Counted from the stretch's first letter, positions 7,860 through 16,289 are shown. The stretch is 64,000 nt of DNA from an uncultured Solobacterium sp. (GCA_900547815.1 URHY01000002.1:1-64000), one strand, 5' to 3'. The notes: generated by a model from the letters alone, not told the origin. Program-made: numbers and translations.

Positions 7860-8883
7860 TATAGCTAACAACAAGCTTCATTGTGCTTTCTACACCATCA
7901 TAGTGTGTTCTTTCCATTCCGTGGCTTGCATGAACACCTGGGCCAATCAAGGCTCCTTTAATGTCATTACCACCGCGTAATGCGGCACTGACATCTGAAC
8001 CATATTGTGGGTAGATATCAACGGCATAATTAAGCTTGTTTTCTTTTGATAGTTCGACTAGACGAGTAATCATTTCGTAGTCGTATGGTCCGCTTGAATC
8101 TTTTGCACAGATTGAAACATCTTGTTCAGTACAAGCTAAATCTGTACCAATACATCCCATATCAACGGCTAACAATTCTTCGACTTCTTCTGGTAAACAA
8201 CTTGCTCCGTGTCCAACTTCTTCATATGTACTGAACATAATGACCAAGTCTCTTTGAGGTGTAATGTTGTTGTCTTTTAAGTATTTTAGTACGCCCATTA
8301 AAGCTGTAGCTGAAATCTTATCGTCTAAGAATCTAGATTTAATAAATCCACTTTCTGTGATTTGTGTTTTTGTATCAATACAAATGAAGTCTCCGTTGCA
8401 GATACCTAATTTTTCAACATCTACTTTTGAGTGAACAACTTCGTCGATACGAACTTCCATTGTATCTTCTTTTCTTTCTACTGTTGAAGCATCTGGATAT
8501 ACGTGAACGCTTGGTGAACAAGAAAGAATTGTTCCTGTATATACCTTTCCATCGCGAGTATAGATCTTACAATATTCTCCGTCTAATGTTGGTAAGCAGG
8601 GCCCTCCAACTTTAGTAATGGCAAGTTTTCCATTGTCTTTAATGGAACGAACCATAAGTCCTAATGTATCTAGGTGAGCACTCAATCCTAGTGTGTGTTC
8701 AGAATCTTTTCCGTCTACATAGATCAACAAGTTTCCTTTTTGGTTGCGTCCTGTTGTATAGCCTAATTTTTTGGCTTCTTCGTCCATGAAATCAATGGCT
8801 CTTTTTGTATAGCCTGTTGGTGAATCAATATTCAAAATTTGTTTGGCGATGTCACAGACATATTCTTTATCAAATGGTTGCAT
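7846..8883 (-). CDS. M42-family metallopeptidase (glutamyl aminopeptidase-like)
   Basis: A 345-aa M42 peptidase, a cytoplasmic dinuclear metal aminopeptidase that forms large tetrahedral assemblies. Metal and catalytic signatures are in order: SAHLDTLGLM (His and Asp ligands), DDKISATALMGVL, the catalytic Glu pair in FSTYEEVGHGAS, the Asp of AVDMGCIG, and a final His in GPGVHASHGME. The ATG at 8883 has GGAGG about ten bases upstream on the minus strand. It is convergent with the HAD gene and divergent from the 8994 gene. Subfamily substrate preference cannot be decided. Confidence 0.92.
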   Translation of the reverse strand: MQPFDKEYVCDIAKQILNIDSPTGYTKRAIDFMDEEAKKLGYTTGRNQKGNLLIYVDGKDSEHTLGLSAHLDTLGLMVRSIKDNGKLAITKVGGPCLPTLDGEYCKIYTRDGKVYTGTILSCSPSVHVYPDASTVERKEDTMEVRIDEVVHSKVDVEKLGICNGDFICIDTKTQITESGFIKSRFLDDKISATALMGVLKYLKDNNITPQRDLVIMFSTYEEVGHGASCLPEEVEELLAVDMGCIGTDLACTEQDVSICAKDSSGPYDYEMITRLVELSKENKLNYAVDIYPQYGSDVSAALRGGNDIKGALIGPGVHASHGMERTHYDGVESTMKLVVSYITKY

Positions 8884-8993
8884 ATTTTAAAACTCCTCCT
8901 GTATGTATTATACGCTTTTATACAAATTCTAAACAATGTATTAAACTTTTTTTTGAATTTTGTGCTATTGTACAAGAAAAGGAGGCTAATTGT

Positions 8994-9464
8994 ATGGAAT
9001 TAAATGTAAGAGAAGAAAAGTTAAAAGGTTTATTTAAACAGTTTCAAGTGGAACATAATGAGAATTGTAAGACAGTATTTATTGATAATAATGATGAAAA
9101 TTTAGAAAACTATTTAAATGAATCGAATATGGTATATTTACATATGGTGGATAAAGAAGTAAGACATCTTGATTTGACTAAAGTAAATACAATATTTGTG
9201 AATAAAGAATATGCGAGTAAATTAGAAAATGGAATTCAGGATGAACAAAGAATTCTAGAACTACTATTAAATAAATATCCCAATCTTAGAGTTGTATTAA
9301 TTACAGATAAAAAGGGTGCTTATTATAAAGATAAGGACATGATGATTTACCAGAAAGAATTGGTCTCTAATTTTGATAAAGACTTATTCTTAGTTAAATA
9401 TATGGCTTCAGAATTAAAGGGGAATTCAGAAATGACATCTCTATATCGAGGTGTAAATCAGTAA
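8994..9464 (+). CDS. Hypothetical protein
   Basis: A 156-aa product starting MELNVREEKLKGLFKQFQ, with AAGGAGG nine bases before the ATG. I do not recognise it with confidence. The block LRVVLITDKKGAYYKDKDMM near residue 100 faintly resembles the strand-turn before the catalytic part of PfkB-type sugar kinases, but the GAGD active-site motif is absent, so it would be at best an inactive relative. It is acidic, soluble and has no signal peptide. Its stop codon is one base before the inverted repeat at 9466. Confidence 0.7.
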   Translation: MELNVREEKLKGLFKQFQVEHNENCKTVFIDNNDENLENYLNESNMVYLHMVDKEVRHLDLTKVNTIFVNKEYASKLENGIQDEQRILELLLNKYPNLRVVLITDKKGAYYKDKDMMIYQKELVSNFDKDLFLVKYMASELKGNSEMTSLYRGVNQ

Positions 9465-9465
9465 A

Positions 9466-9582
9466 GACTACTAGATATGTTAGAGTACCTAAGACAAAAA
9501 CTTGAATTCGCGTACGTCTTTGGAATTAAAAGACTTTGGAGGTAGATTAATCCATGAAAACCACCCTACATATCTAGTAGTC
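9466..9582. repeat. 117-bp element bounded by a perfect 15-bp inverted repeat (structured RNA or mini-element)
   Basis: GACTACTAGATATGT at 9466-9480 is exactly complementary to 9568-9582. The interior holds further short pairings (AAGAC with GTCTT) and a strong GGAGGT at about 9538 before a seven-codon reading frame MKTTLHI (9555-9578). The first 14 bases recur at 9714-9727 at the start of the small RNA below. The transcribed strand is unclear: as RNA of either strand it closes into a long stem; as DNA it looks like a miniature inverted-repeat element, though I see no clear target-site duplication. Confidence 0.55.
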
Positions 9583-9670
9583 ATTTCCATTATAAAGGTC
9601 CAATGTGAAAAGATTATTAAAAGTCAAAAGTTTTTCAAAATATTTTAAAATAGATGTGTAAATCGGTAAG

Positions 9671-9699
9671 TTGATATTTATCATCTTTCTCGTTATAAT
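9671..9699 (+). promoter_or_regulatory. Strong consensus promoter for a small RNA
   Basis: TTGATA at 9671-9676 and TATAAT at 9694-9699 are separated by exactly 17 bases, one of the best matches to the housekeeping sigma consensus in the window. No protein gene lies on the plus strand for more than 1.2 kb downstream. Confidence 0.8.
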
Positions 9700-9705
9700 A
9701 CAAGT

Positions 9706-9794
9706 ACAGAAAAGACTACTAGATATGGTGGTCACTCTGGATTAGGTTATAGCGCTAATCCCGTTACGAGTGGGTGGTTAGCGCTTTTTGTTTT
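9706..9794 (+). ncRNA. Candidate small RNA with intrinsic terminator
   Basis: Start is inferred from the promoter at 9671-9699. The RNA opens with GACTACTAGATATG (9714-9727), shared with the 5' arm of the 9466-9582 element, and can form GACTAC/GTGGTC. It ends in a terminator: AGCGCTAA at 9751-9758 pairs with TTAGCGCT at 9778-9785 followed by a T-run. GGATTAG at 9739-9745 can instead pair with CTAATCC at 9755-9761, which competes with the terminator stem. I know no named family that fits. The WYL gene on the opposite strand ends at 9801, just past the terminator. Confidence 0.6.
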
Positions 9795-9800
9795 GCCGTT

Positions 9801-10820
9801 TCATTCATGATTGTATTGGTTTGCAGCATTTAAATAGGAGCTTTTAAATTCTGTTGCCAAAACCTTTGGACTGATGATTTTTATGTCTTTTGCAAAAATA
9901 TAGAAAAAGGTTTTTGCCTGGAAATAGGAACAGTCAAACTCTAATAGATATTCATTATTTTCTAATTGTGTTGTTTTTATTGGCATAGGTTTATTTAAAT
10001 ATCTAATTTTAAATAGTTCATATGCTTTTTGGTTAAATTGAATAATAATATGTTCTTCATTATCTCCATATTTGAATTGAACACCATTTTTAATCATTTT
10101 ATGAAAAGTTTTGAAATCTGTATCAGAAAATGTAATGTCAGATTCACTATTGAAGTGAACAGACACTTCAGTAATATTCATTAATTTTCTTGTTGCGATT
10201 TCATAACAACCATTTTGATTGTTTCTAACTTTTCCAATCACGTAATTATATATTTTTTCTTTATGTTCCATAATTAGGTAAGGCTTCATTTCAAAAATAC
10301 TATTATCATTTGTTTTAATGGAAATTGATTTTTGTTGATCAATCGCATTTTGTATTTTTGAATAGTTTTCTTTAAATAAGTAGATTTCTCTTTTATATAT
10401 TGGTAATTGAAAAAAAGAATCAATCAACATTCTAATGTATATAGGAAAGCTCAAGTTGAGTGGAGTAATGAAATTAGATTGGATATTATCTAATAATACG
10501 GAGATATCTTTTTGAGGTTTAAATGATATAGTTCTATTTTTCTTTTCACCACTAGACTCTAGAGAAATATCATAAAACATCGTTTTTAATTTAATCTGTA
10601 TAGTTTGATCATAAACGGTATCTACTACGGAAATATAATCCTTTATAGGATTTAGTTTTGTGCATTCAAAATCAGAATGATAATTTCGAATCAATATATT
10701 AATAAATCGATTTATGTTTGGTTTGTTTTTATTGCATATTTGAAATCTGTTCGCATCTTCTAAAATAGAATTGTATTGAGAATTTGTGAAATATAATCGT
10801 ATTGGGTCAATAAAATCCAT
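9801..10820 (-). CDS. WYL-domain protein, probable transcriptional regulator
   Basis: A 339-aa protein. From about residue 155 it follows the WYL pattern: an opening helix IQNAIDQQKSISIKT, a strand ending in PYLIMEHKEKIYNYVIGKVR, then ATRKLMNITEVSVHFNSE. The C-terminal part (FKTFHKMIKNGVQFKYG to ISPKVLATEFKSSYLNAANQ) fits the WCX extension. The N-terminal 130 residues are AT-rich and unrecognised; a divergent helix-turn-helix may be there but is not obvious. WYL proteins bind ligands and often control defence loci, including CRISPR-Cas. It is divergent from the 11022 gene, with paired 14-base direct repeats between them. Family placement is from pattern only. Confidence 0.65.
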   Translation of the reverse strand: MDFIDPIRLYFTNSQYNSILEDANRFQICNKNKPNINRFINILIRNYHSDFECTKLNPIKDYISVVDTVYDQTIQIKLKTMFYDISLESSGEKKNRTISFKPQKDISVLLDNIQSNFITPLNLSFPIYIRMLIDSFFQLPIYKREIYLFKENYSKIQNAIDQQKSISIKTNDNSIFEMKPYLIMEHKEKIYNYVIGKVRNNQNGCYEIATRKLMNITEVSVHFNSESDITFSDTDFKTFHKMIKNGVQFKYGDNEEHIIIQFNQKAYELFKIRYLNKPMPIKTTQLENNEYLLEFDCSYFQAKTFFYIFAKDIKIISPKVLATEFKSSYLNAANQYNHE

Positions 10821-10866
10821 GATAATTTCCTCCTTTTTTCAAATAAATTATAACATATACTAATTA

Positions 10867-10935
10867 AAGTAGTACATAAATATATAATATTATTCGTAAT
10901 ATAATGTTATAAGCAATAAATAAGTAGTACATAAA
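10867..10935. repeat. Pair of 14-bp direct repeats in a divergent promoter region
   Basis: AAGTAGTACATAAA occurs at 10867-10880 and again at 10922-10935, 55 bases apart (about five helical turns). Both lie between the WYL gene and the 11022 gene. The spacing would place two bound proteins on the same DNA face, so these are candidate operators for the WYL protein. Confidence 0.65.
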
Positions 10936-11021
10936 ATGAAAAAAGTATCCATATTAAAACTACTTTTATTCTGCTATTATTCATGTGTAAACAGGGATGA
11001 CCTGTAGGAGGAAAAAATAGT

Positions 11022-12011
11022 ATGAATAAAGATCAAAAAAATTATGAATCAAATGTATCTACAGGATTGAATTCTGTACAAACAATTTATGAAGGAAGTG
11101 TGAATGCACGTGTCGTTGAAAGAGCGGGAAATCTAGCTTCTTCACAAAGTAAGGGTATTGCGCATGAAATTATGTATGCAGATAAATTAAATGTTACACG
11201 TCCAGAACTTGGTGTGACAAAACTATCTACAAAAACCAATGCAGTGCGTGATGATTTAGTGAGTGTAAAGGATGGTGTAGTCAAGTATCGTGCACAACTT
11301 AAGGATACTGTATCTTCTTCTGGAGTGAACAAAACGGTAACTCAGGGAATGAATGGAAAGTATCAGGGAACGAATTTTATGGGGACAAAAGAAACCACAG
11401 AACTTTACAATGCAGCAACTAAAAATACGGCTGCTCAGAAAACGAGTTCAACAGGAATCTCATCAAAGGATACTTCTAGAATTACAGAGTCTTTTTCAGG
11501 AAAGATGACAAGCTTAGAAAATATCGCACACAATTCAACTCGAGCAGGATCATTCGGCGCAGTTGCAAACGTTGCGGTTGGAGCCGTTGAAGATATTGTG
11601 AATAGTGAATCTGGCGATGAAATGTTAGCTCATGCAGCAGCAAATGGTGCTAGAGGTTTTGCCTCAGGCTATGTAGGGTCTGCAGCAGCTACTGTAGCAA
11701 CTTCAGCAACAGCAGCTGGAATCGCATCTGTACCAGCATTAGCTGCAGCACCATTAGTAGCGGTAGCAGCACCAGTAGCCGCAGGTATTGTGGCTGCAAC
11801 TGTTGCAGGAAAGGTTGTTATGGATGCCACAGATGGAGAAGTCAAAGAAGTATTAGAAGATATTGGTCGAGGTGTTGGAGACTTTATTTCTGATGCAGCT
11901 GACGAAGTCGCTTATAGGGTTGTCGATAGTATTGGTGAAGGACTAGATAGAGTTGGCGACAAGGTTGATGACTTTATCGACAGTGTCAGTCTATTCTTCA
12001 ATTTATTCTAG
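11022..12011 (+). CDS. Hypothetical protein: nuclease-like motif region plus Gly/Ala-rich hydrophobic tail
   Basis: A 329-aa protein. Residues 40-125 contain GIAHEIMYADKLN, then AVRDDLV and KYRAQLKDT, then NGKYQGTNFMGTKET. The order Glu, Asp-Asp, Gln-x-Lys resembles a divergent PD-(D/E)xK nuclease core, and I recall similar proteins in Clostridia annotated only as hypothetical. From about residue 185 the chain becomes Ala/Gly/Val-rich (ATVATSATAAGIASVPALAA) with small-residue zipper helices that could insert into membranes, and ends in an acidic amphipathic segment. GGAGG lies 11 bases before the ATG. It is transcribed towards cas9 but a hairpin separates them. Nuclease activity is inference. 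Confidence 0.6.
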   Translation: MNKDQKNYESNVSTGLNSVQTIYEGSVNARVVERAGNLASSQSKGIAHEIMYADKLNVTRPELGVTKLSTKTNAVRDDLVSVKDGVVKYRAQLKDTVSSSGVNKTVTQGMNGKYQGTNFMGTKETTELYNAATKNTAAQKTSSTGISSKDTSRITESFSGKMTSLENIAHNSTRAGSFGAVANVAVGAVEDIVNSESGDEMLAHAAANGARGFASGYVGSAAATVATSATAAGIASVPALAAAPLVAVAAPVAAGIVAATVAGKVVMDATDGEVKEVLEDIGRGVGDFISDAADEVAYRVVDSIGEGLDRVGDKVDDFIDSVSLFFNLF

Positions 12012-12030
12012 GGAAAGGAAGGTGAATATC

Positions 12031-12063
12031 ATGGATAATCAAACAGTTGGAGTTGAACATTAG
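12031..12063 (+). CDS. Possible 10-codon minicistron
   Basis: An ATG preceded by GGAAGGTGAATATC opens a 10-codon frame MDNQTVGVEH that ends in TAG. The ribosome site is good, but the peptide is very short. Its first codons resemble those of cas9 (ATGGATAAT). It may be a remnant of a gene lost when the CRISPR locus was gained, a leader peptide, or chance. Confidence 0.3.
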   Translation: MDNQTVGVEH

Positions 12064-12125
12064 AGTAATATAAAGCTAATGTTTTAAAATATAACTCAAA
12101 TTAATGAAAAACGCTTTATATAAAG

Positions 12126-12155
12126 TGTATGCTACGAGCATACATTTCAATTTTT
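12126..12155 (+). terminator. Probable terminator between the 11022 gene and cas9
   Basis: TGTATGCT at 12126-12133 and AGCATACA at 12137-12144 form a tight hairpin followed by TTTCAATTTTT. The U-run is interrupted, so efficiency is uncertain. Confidence 0.55.
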
Positions 12156-12188
12156 ATATATAAATTTATAGGAAACGGCTTACATAAG

Positions 12189-12197
12189 TGATATAAT
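12189..12197 (+). promoter_or_regulatory. Extended -10 promoter of cas9
   Basis: TG, one base, then a perfect TATAAT at 12192-12197, 35 bases before the cas9 ATG. The -35 region (TAGGAA at 17-base spacing) is poor, as is usual for extended -10 promoters. Confidence 0.7.
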
Positions 12198-12232
12198 GCA
12201 TGTAACATAATTACTTTATGGAGGGTATTGAA

Positions 12233-15200
12233 ATGGATAATAAGTATGTATTAGGCCTGGATATTGGAATTACATCAATAGGTTGGTCAATAATTGATGA
12301 AGTTAGGGGAAAACTATTGGATATGGGAGTTCATATGTTTGAACAGGCAATCCCTGCACAAGAAGTTAGATTGAATCGTTCGGCAAGAAGAACATTGAGA
12401 AGAAGAAATTGGAGAAAGAAACAATTAAAGAATGCGTTTGTAGAATTTGGATTGATTTCAAAAGAGGAATTAAATCAAAGAGACTATTTGAGTTATACTG
12501 CAAATTCAGATACATTTTCTCGTCCTGAAGAGGATACGGTTTACCATTTAAGATTGAAAGCGTTGAAGGAACAAATATCTTTAAGAGAGCTTTTGTTGTG
12601 TTTGTATAATATTTGCGGTACTCGTGGACATTTCTTAATGGAGAATATTAATTTTACCTCCAGTGAACCAATTACTTTTGATTTCTTTGTTGAGCAATTT
12701 TATGAGTTTACACATGAATATGTGAATTTTGAAGAAGATACAAAAGAATTTGAGCAGACAATACTAAAACCTATTTTTGAAAAGGGAAAAGTAAAATCTA
12801 ATGAATTAAAGTCTTTGTTGAAGGATGAATATACAGTGGAATCTGAGGATAATGATGCATTATTAGAAATATTGAAATTGATCTGTGGATTTAAATGTGA
12901 TTTAAAGAAAATTAGTGAGTCTGTTGTACTCGTTCAAGAGGATAAAACTAAAGAATCTGTAAAATTAGATGAATTATTGAAGATGGATAGCTTAAATGAA
13001 TTTTTGAACAATGCAGTAGAACTTCATGATGTAATTGCGGTTTCTCAGATTTTAAAGGATCATAATTATATTTGTGAAGTGGCTGTAGAGAAATTAAATG
13101 AAGTTCTAAATGTTCAAAAATTAGAACATTCAGATCCAGATAAATATAAAGAAGAAAAGAACAATATTCAGAAAAAAATGAGTAAGGCAGTTGGAGAGCG
13201 TTTGCGTGTTGTAAAAAATATGGAGAATAAGTATCCGAATGGCTTGTATGTAAAAGAAGCTAGTGAAATTTTGCATAAACAACAAGAATTTTATCCTAAT
13301 TTGATTACGGATAATTTCATTGAAGCATGTATTTCTACAATTAAAGCACGTATTCCTTACTATATTGGACCATTGTCTTCACAAGCTAAGAATAGTTGGA
13401 TTGATCGTAAAGATGGTACATTTAAGTATGGATATGACTATTGTAAGGATGCTTTAGTAAATGAAGAAGAGAGTATTCAAAATTGGAAGTTGAATATGAT
13501 TTCACATTGTACGTATTTACCCGAAGAATATGCACTTCCAAAAGGATCATTTATTGCAGAGACATTTAGCTTATTAAATGAATTGAATATTCTTACCGCA
13601 ATTGATAAGAATGAAAATCGATATTATTTAACTCGTGAAGATAAATTAAAAGTATTTGATGAATTATTCTTGAAGCGTACAGATTATGTTTCGCATAAAG
13701 AAATTGCAGAATTATTAAACTTAAAATCTTTTGGTCCTAAAGACTCTCGTAAAGAAGGTAAGTTTAAAAATAGATATACTTTGTACCAAAATATAATTTC
13801 TGTTTTCCCTCAATTTGAATTGCATTCTATTCTTGATTTATTTAATGAATATGAGAAAGAAAAAGTAGATAAGATTGAAGATATTATTTTGAATTTAAAC
13901 TTATTTGATGAAGAACAATCAAAAATTAATTATTTCACTAAGAAGTTGAATTTAGATGAAAAAGATGCGAAGAAGTTAGCAAGATGTAAATCAAATGGAT
14001 TTTATGCTTTCTCTAAACGATTTATTATGGAAACAAAAATGAATGTTGATGGAGAAACATTACTTGAGGAAATGTTAAGGGACAATTCAGAAAATCAAAA
14101 GAATGAACAGATGACTTTGATTACTGAAGCAACGGACTTGGATGGAAATAGAATTAATTTTGAGTCTAACAAGTATATGACTTTACTAAAGAACACTAAC
14201 GAGTTGTCTATCGATTTATTGATACAAGATGGTAAACCATTTATTCCAATTGCTAGACCAGTTATTAGAGCTTTGAATGAATGTTTTAAACTATATGAAG
14301 AAGTTATCAGAACATATGGAGTTCCTGATCGTGTTGTTATTGAAACAGCAAGAGACTTAAAAGATAGTTCTCAAGATGGAGATGTACCAGCTAAACATTT
14401 TGATCAGATGAAAAAGTTGTATGATTACTTAAATAATCAAATGAAAGAGCAGAAGAAAAAGGCCAAACTTTCAAAACAATATATGGAAGATTGGGATGTT
14501 ATTGAGCCTTATTTAGAAAAGAATAAGCGTAAGGTTGAACTATATATACGTCAAAATGGCCGTGATATGGTAACAGGAGATACAATTGATATTCAACATT
14601 TAGAAGATTATGAAATGGATCATATTTTGCCTCGTGGATTTGGAGATAATTCCATGGATAACTTGATGTTGATTAAAAAAGAAATCAATGGAAAAAAAGC
14701 AGACAGACTTCCATTAGAATATATTGAATCGGAAACAGTGGAGAATGAAAACGGAAAACGTATCTTATCTAGTGATTTCAAACGTAGATGTTACGAATTG
14801 AATGAAATGAAGTTGATTTCAGATAAGAAATTAAAACGTTTATTATTAGCATCCACAGATGAAGCAATGGGATTTATTAATCGTAATCTAGTAGATACTC
14901 GTTATATTATTCGTGAACTAATGGCTATTTTAAGAGCTTATAACACAGTTAATAATTATGATACTCATATTGTTTCATTGCGTTCTTCATTTACAACGGT
15001 GTATAGAAATGCATTTAATATGAAGAAAAATCGTGATACTGGTGATCAACACCATGCTCATGATGCTTCAATTGTTGCCATTGCAGATATGGTTTTATCG
15101 ACATATTTTCCAAATTATGATGAACGTGGAAATAATAAGTATTATCAAGAATTCTTGAAGAGAATGATGGAATCACAAGGACCAGATAGTGATAAATCGG

Positions 15201-16285
15201 AAAATCAAAAATTGTATGGATTCATAAAATATGCATATTTTAAGAGATTTGGTAATTATCCAAATGATAATGATTCATTAATTTCTCAAATAAGAGCTAC
15301 AGTACCTTTATATTCTATAAAAGCAGAGAAAAACTATAAAGGTGCATTCTTTGATGCGACTATTTATCCGCAAATGGATAAGAAGAAAAACATACCTAGA
15401 GAAAAAGGTGTATTAGGTCTTTTAGGTGTAAACAATGATAAACGTATCTATAGCTCAATAAATTGTGTTGCAGTAGATTTCTATAAATATACAGATAAGA
15501 AGGGAAAGAAGGTCCATGTTGGAATTCATATTCCAAAAGTCATCGTAAATAACAATGGTGAAATCAATAAAGAGCAATATGTTAAGTTAATTAGAGATTA
15601 CTATAAAGTACCTGAATTATTAGATGAAAATGGGAATGTGAAGGAATGTTATTTCCGTATGCGTGTATTTAAAAATGATTTGATTTATGATACAAATAAC
15701 TACACAATTCAAAAGTTTAATATAGGTTCTATAGTGAATAAAAAATTAGAAATGAAGCATTTGTATGTATTTAGTTATGATGAAATCTATAAACAAGTTA
15801 ATTTCTATAAGAAAGAGTTAGCTGCGCAATTTGATTTTAAAATGGCAAAAATCAATCCGGAAGGAAAGAAAAAATTCTCGGATTACAAAATTACTGAAAT
15901 CATTAGTTATTGTGTAGATAACTTAATGGATATTCATGATTTGAATCGTTATAAGGGAACAATTGAGAAACTATTAAAAGAAAAGACAGGCTATCAGGAA
16001 TTTTTAGAAACCATGGCTTATTTAGATTTGATTGTGAATCGAAATTGTACTCCACCTACCATTGTAGGACAATACATGCCTGTCGCAAGCACAATTGATG
16101 ATAAATCGGATGTTGAAAATAAAATACAATACATCAAAATCAAATCAAGCATTCTAGGTATTCGTTATATTTATAATGAAAATGGTAAGTTATTAATATC
16201 AGGTCCTAGAAAGGCGCCTGGAAAGTATTCTAAGATTAAAAAGGAAAAGTTCTCTTGGAAAATTTGTAGCGACGTGCTACAATGA
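12233..16285 (+). CDS. cas9: CRISPR-associated endonuclease Cas9 (type II-A)
   Basis: A 1350-aa Cas9, the RNA-guided double-strand DNA nuclease. RuvC-I is YVLGLDIGITSIGWS with D10; an Arg-rich bridge helix follows (NRSARRTLRRRNWRKKQLKN). RuvC-II is VVIETARDL with E704, the HNH domain holds YEMDHILPRGF with catalytic H797 and a later Asn in NSMDNLMLI, and RuvC-III is HHAHDASIVAIA with H943 and D944. All catalytic residues are intact. GGAGG at 12219-12223 sets the start at 12233; an ATG at 12218 overlaps that site and is rejected. Size and neighbours place it in II-A. PAM preference cannot be read. The last codons carry the tracrRNA promoter. Confidence 0.97.
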   Translation: MDNKYVLGLDIGITSIGWSIIDEVRGKLLDMGVHMFEQAIPAQEVRLNRSARRTLRRRNWRKKQLKNAFVEFGLISKEELNQRDYLSYTANSDTFSRPEEDTVYHLRLKALKEQISLRELLLCLYNICGTRGHFLMENINFTSSEPITFDFFVEQFYEFTHEYVNFEEDTKEFEQTILKPIFEKGKVKSNELKSLLKDEYTVESEDNDALLEILKLICGFKCDLKKISESVVLVQEDKTKESVKLDELLKMDSLNEFLNNAVELHDVIAVSQILKDHNYICEVAVEKLNEVLNVQKLEHSDPDKYKEEKNNIQKKMSKAVGERLRVVKNMENKYPNGLYVKEASEILHKQQEFYPNLITDNFIEACISTIKARIPYYIGPLSSQAKNSWIDRKDGTFKYGYDYCKDALVNEEESIQNWKLNMISHCTYLPEEYALPKGSFIAETFSLLNELNILTAIDKNENRYYLTREDKLKVFDELFLKRTDYVSHKEIAELLNLKSFGPKDSRKEGKFKNRYTLYQNIISVFPQFELHSILDLFNEYEKEKVDKIEDIILNLNLFDEEQSKINYFTKKLNLDEKDAKKLARCKSNGFYAFSKRFIMETKMNVDGETLLEEMLRDNSENQKNEQMTLITEATDLDGNRINFESNKYMTLLKNTNELSIDLLIQDGKPFIPIARPVIRALNECFKLYEEVIRTYGVPDRVVIETARDLKDSSQDGDVPAKHFDQMKKLYDYLNNQMKEQKKKAKLSKQYMEDWDVIEPYLEKNKRKVELYIRQNGRDMVTGDTIDIQHLEDYEMDHILPRGFGDNSMDNLMLIKKEINGKKADRLPLEYIESETVENENGKRILSSDFKRRCYELNEMKLISDKKLKRLLLASTDEAMGFINRNLVDTRYIIRELMAILRAYNTVNNYDTHIVSLRSSFTTVYRNAFNMKKNRDTGDQHHAHDASIVAIADMVLSTYFPNYDERGNNKYYQEFLKRMMESQGPDSDKSENQKLYGFIKYAYFKRFGNYPNDNDSLISQIRATVPLYSIKAEKNYKGAFFDATIYPQMDKKKNIPREKGVLGLLGVNNDKRIYSSINCVAVDFYKYTDKKGKKVHVGIHIPKVIVNNNGEINKEQYVKLIRDYYKVPELLDENGNVKECYFRMRVFKNDLIYDTNNYTIQKFNIGSIVNKKLEMKHLYVFSYDEIYKQVNFYKKELAAQFDFKMAKINPEGKKKFSDYKITEIISYCVDNLMDIHDLNRYKGTIEKLLKEKTGYQEFLETMAYLDLIVNRNCTPPTIVGQYMPVASTIDDKSDVENKIQYIKIKSSILGIRYIYNENGKLLISGPRKAPGKYSKIKKEKFSWKICSDVLQ
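16255..16283 (+). promoter_or_regulatory. tracrRNA promoter inside the cas9 3' end
   Basis: TTGGAA at 16255-16260, 17 bases, then TG, one base, and TACAAT at 16278-16283: an extended -10 promoter overlapping the final cas9 codons and stop. Predicted start is about 16290, right at the anti-repeat. Confidence 0.7.
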
Positions 16286-16289
16286 GTGT

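Noticed and set aside
8805-8993. Extended N-terminus for the 8994 gene
   Set aside because: The extra 63 codons run antisense into the M42 gene and its promoter, and AAGGAGG marks the later ATG.
9465-9794. Retron or IStron-type element
   Set aside because: The inverted repeat would suit a retron RNA, but there is no reverse transcriptase or transposase gene nearby.
12100-12190. CcpA cre site upstream of cas9 (AAAAACGCTTTATA and GGAAACGGCTTACA)
   Set aside because: Both have the CG core out of register with the consensus by one base.
12218-12232. Upstream ATG as cas9 start
   Set aside because: It overlaps the GGAGG ribosome site that serves the ATG at 12233, and D10 numbering fits the later start.
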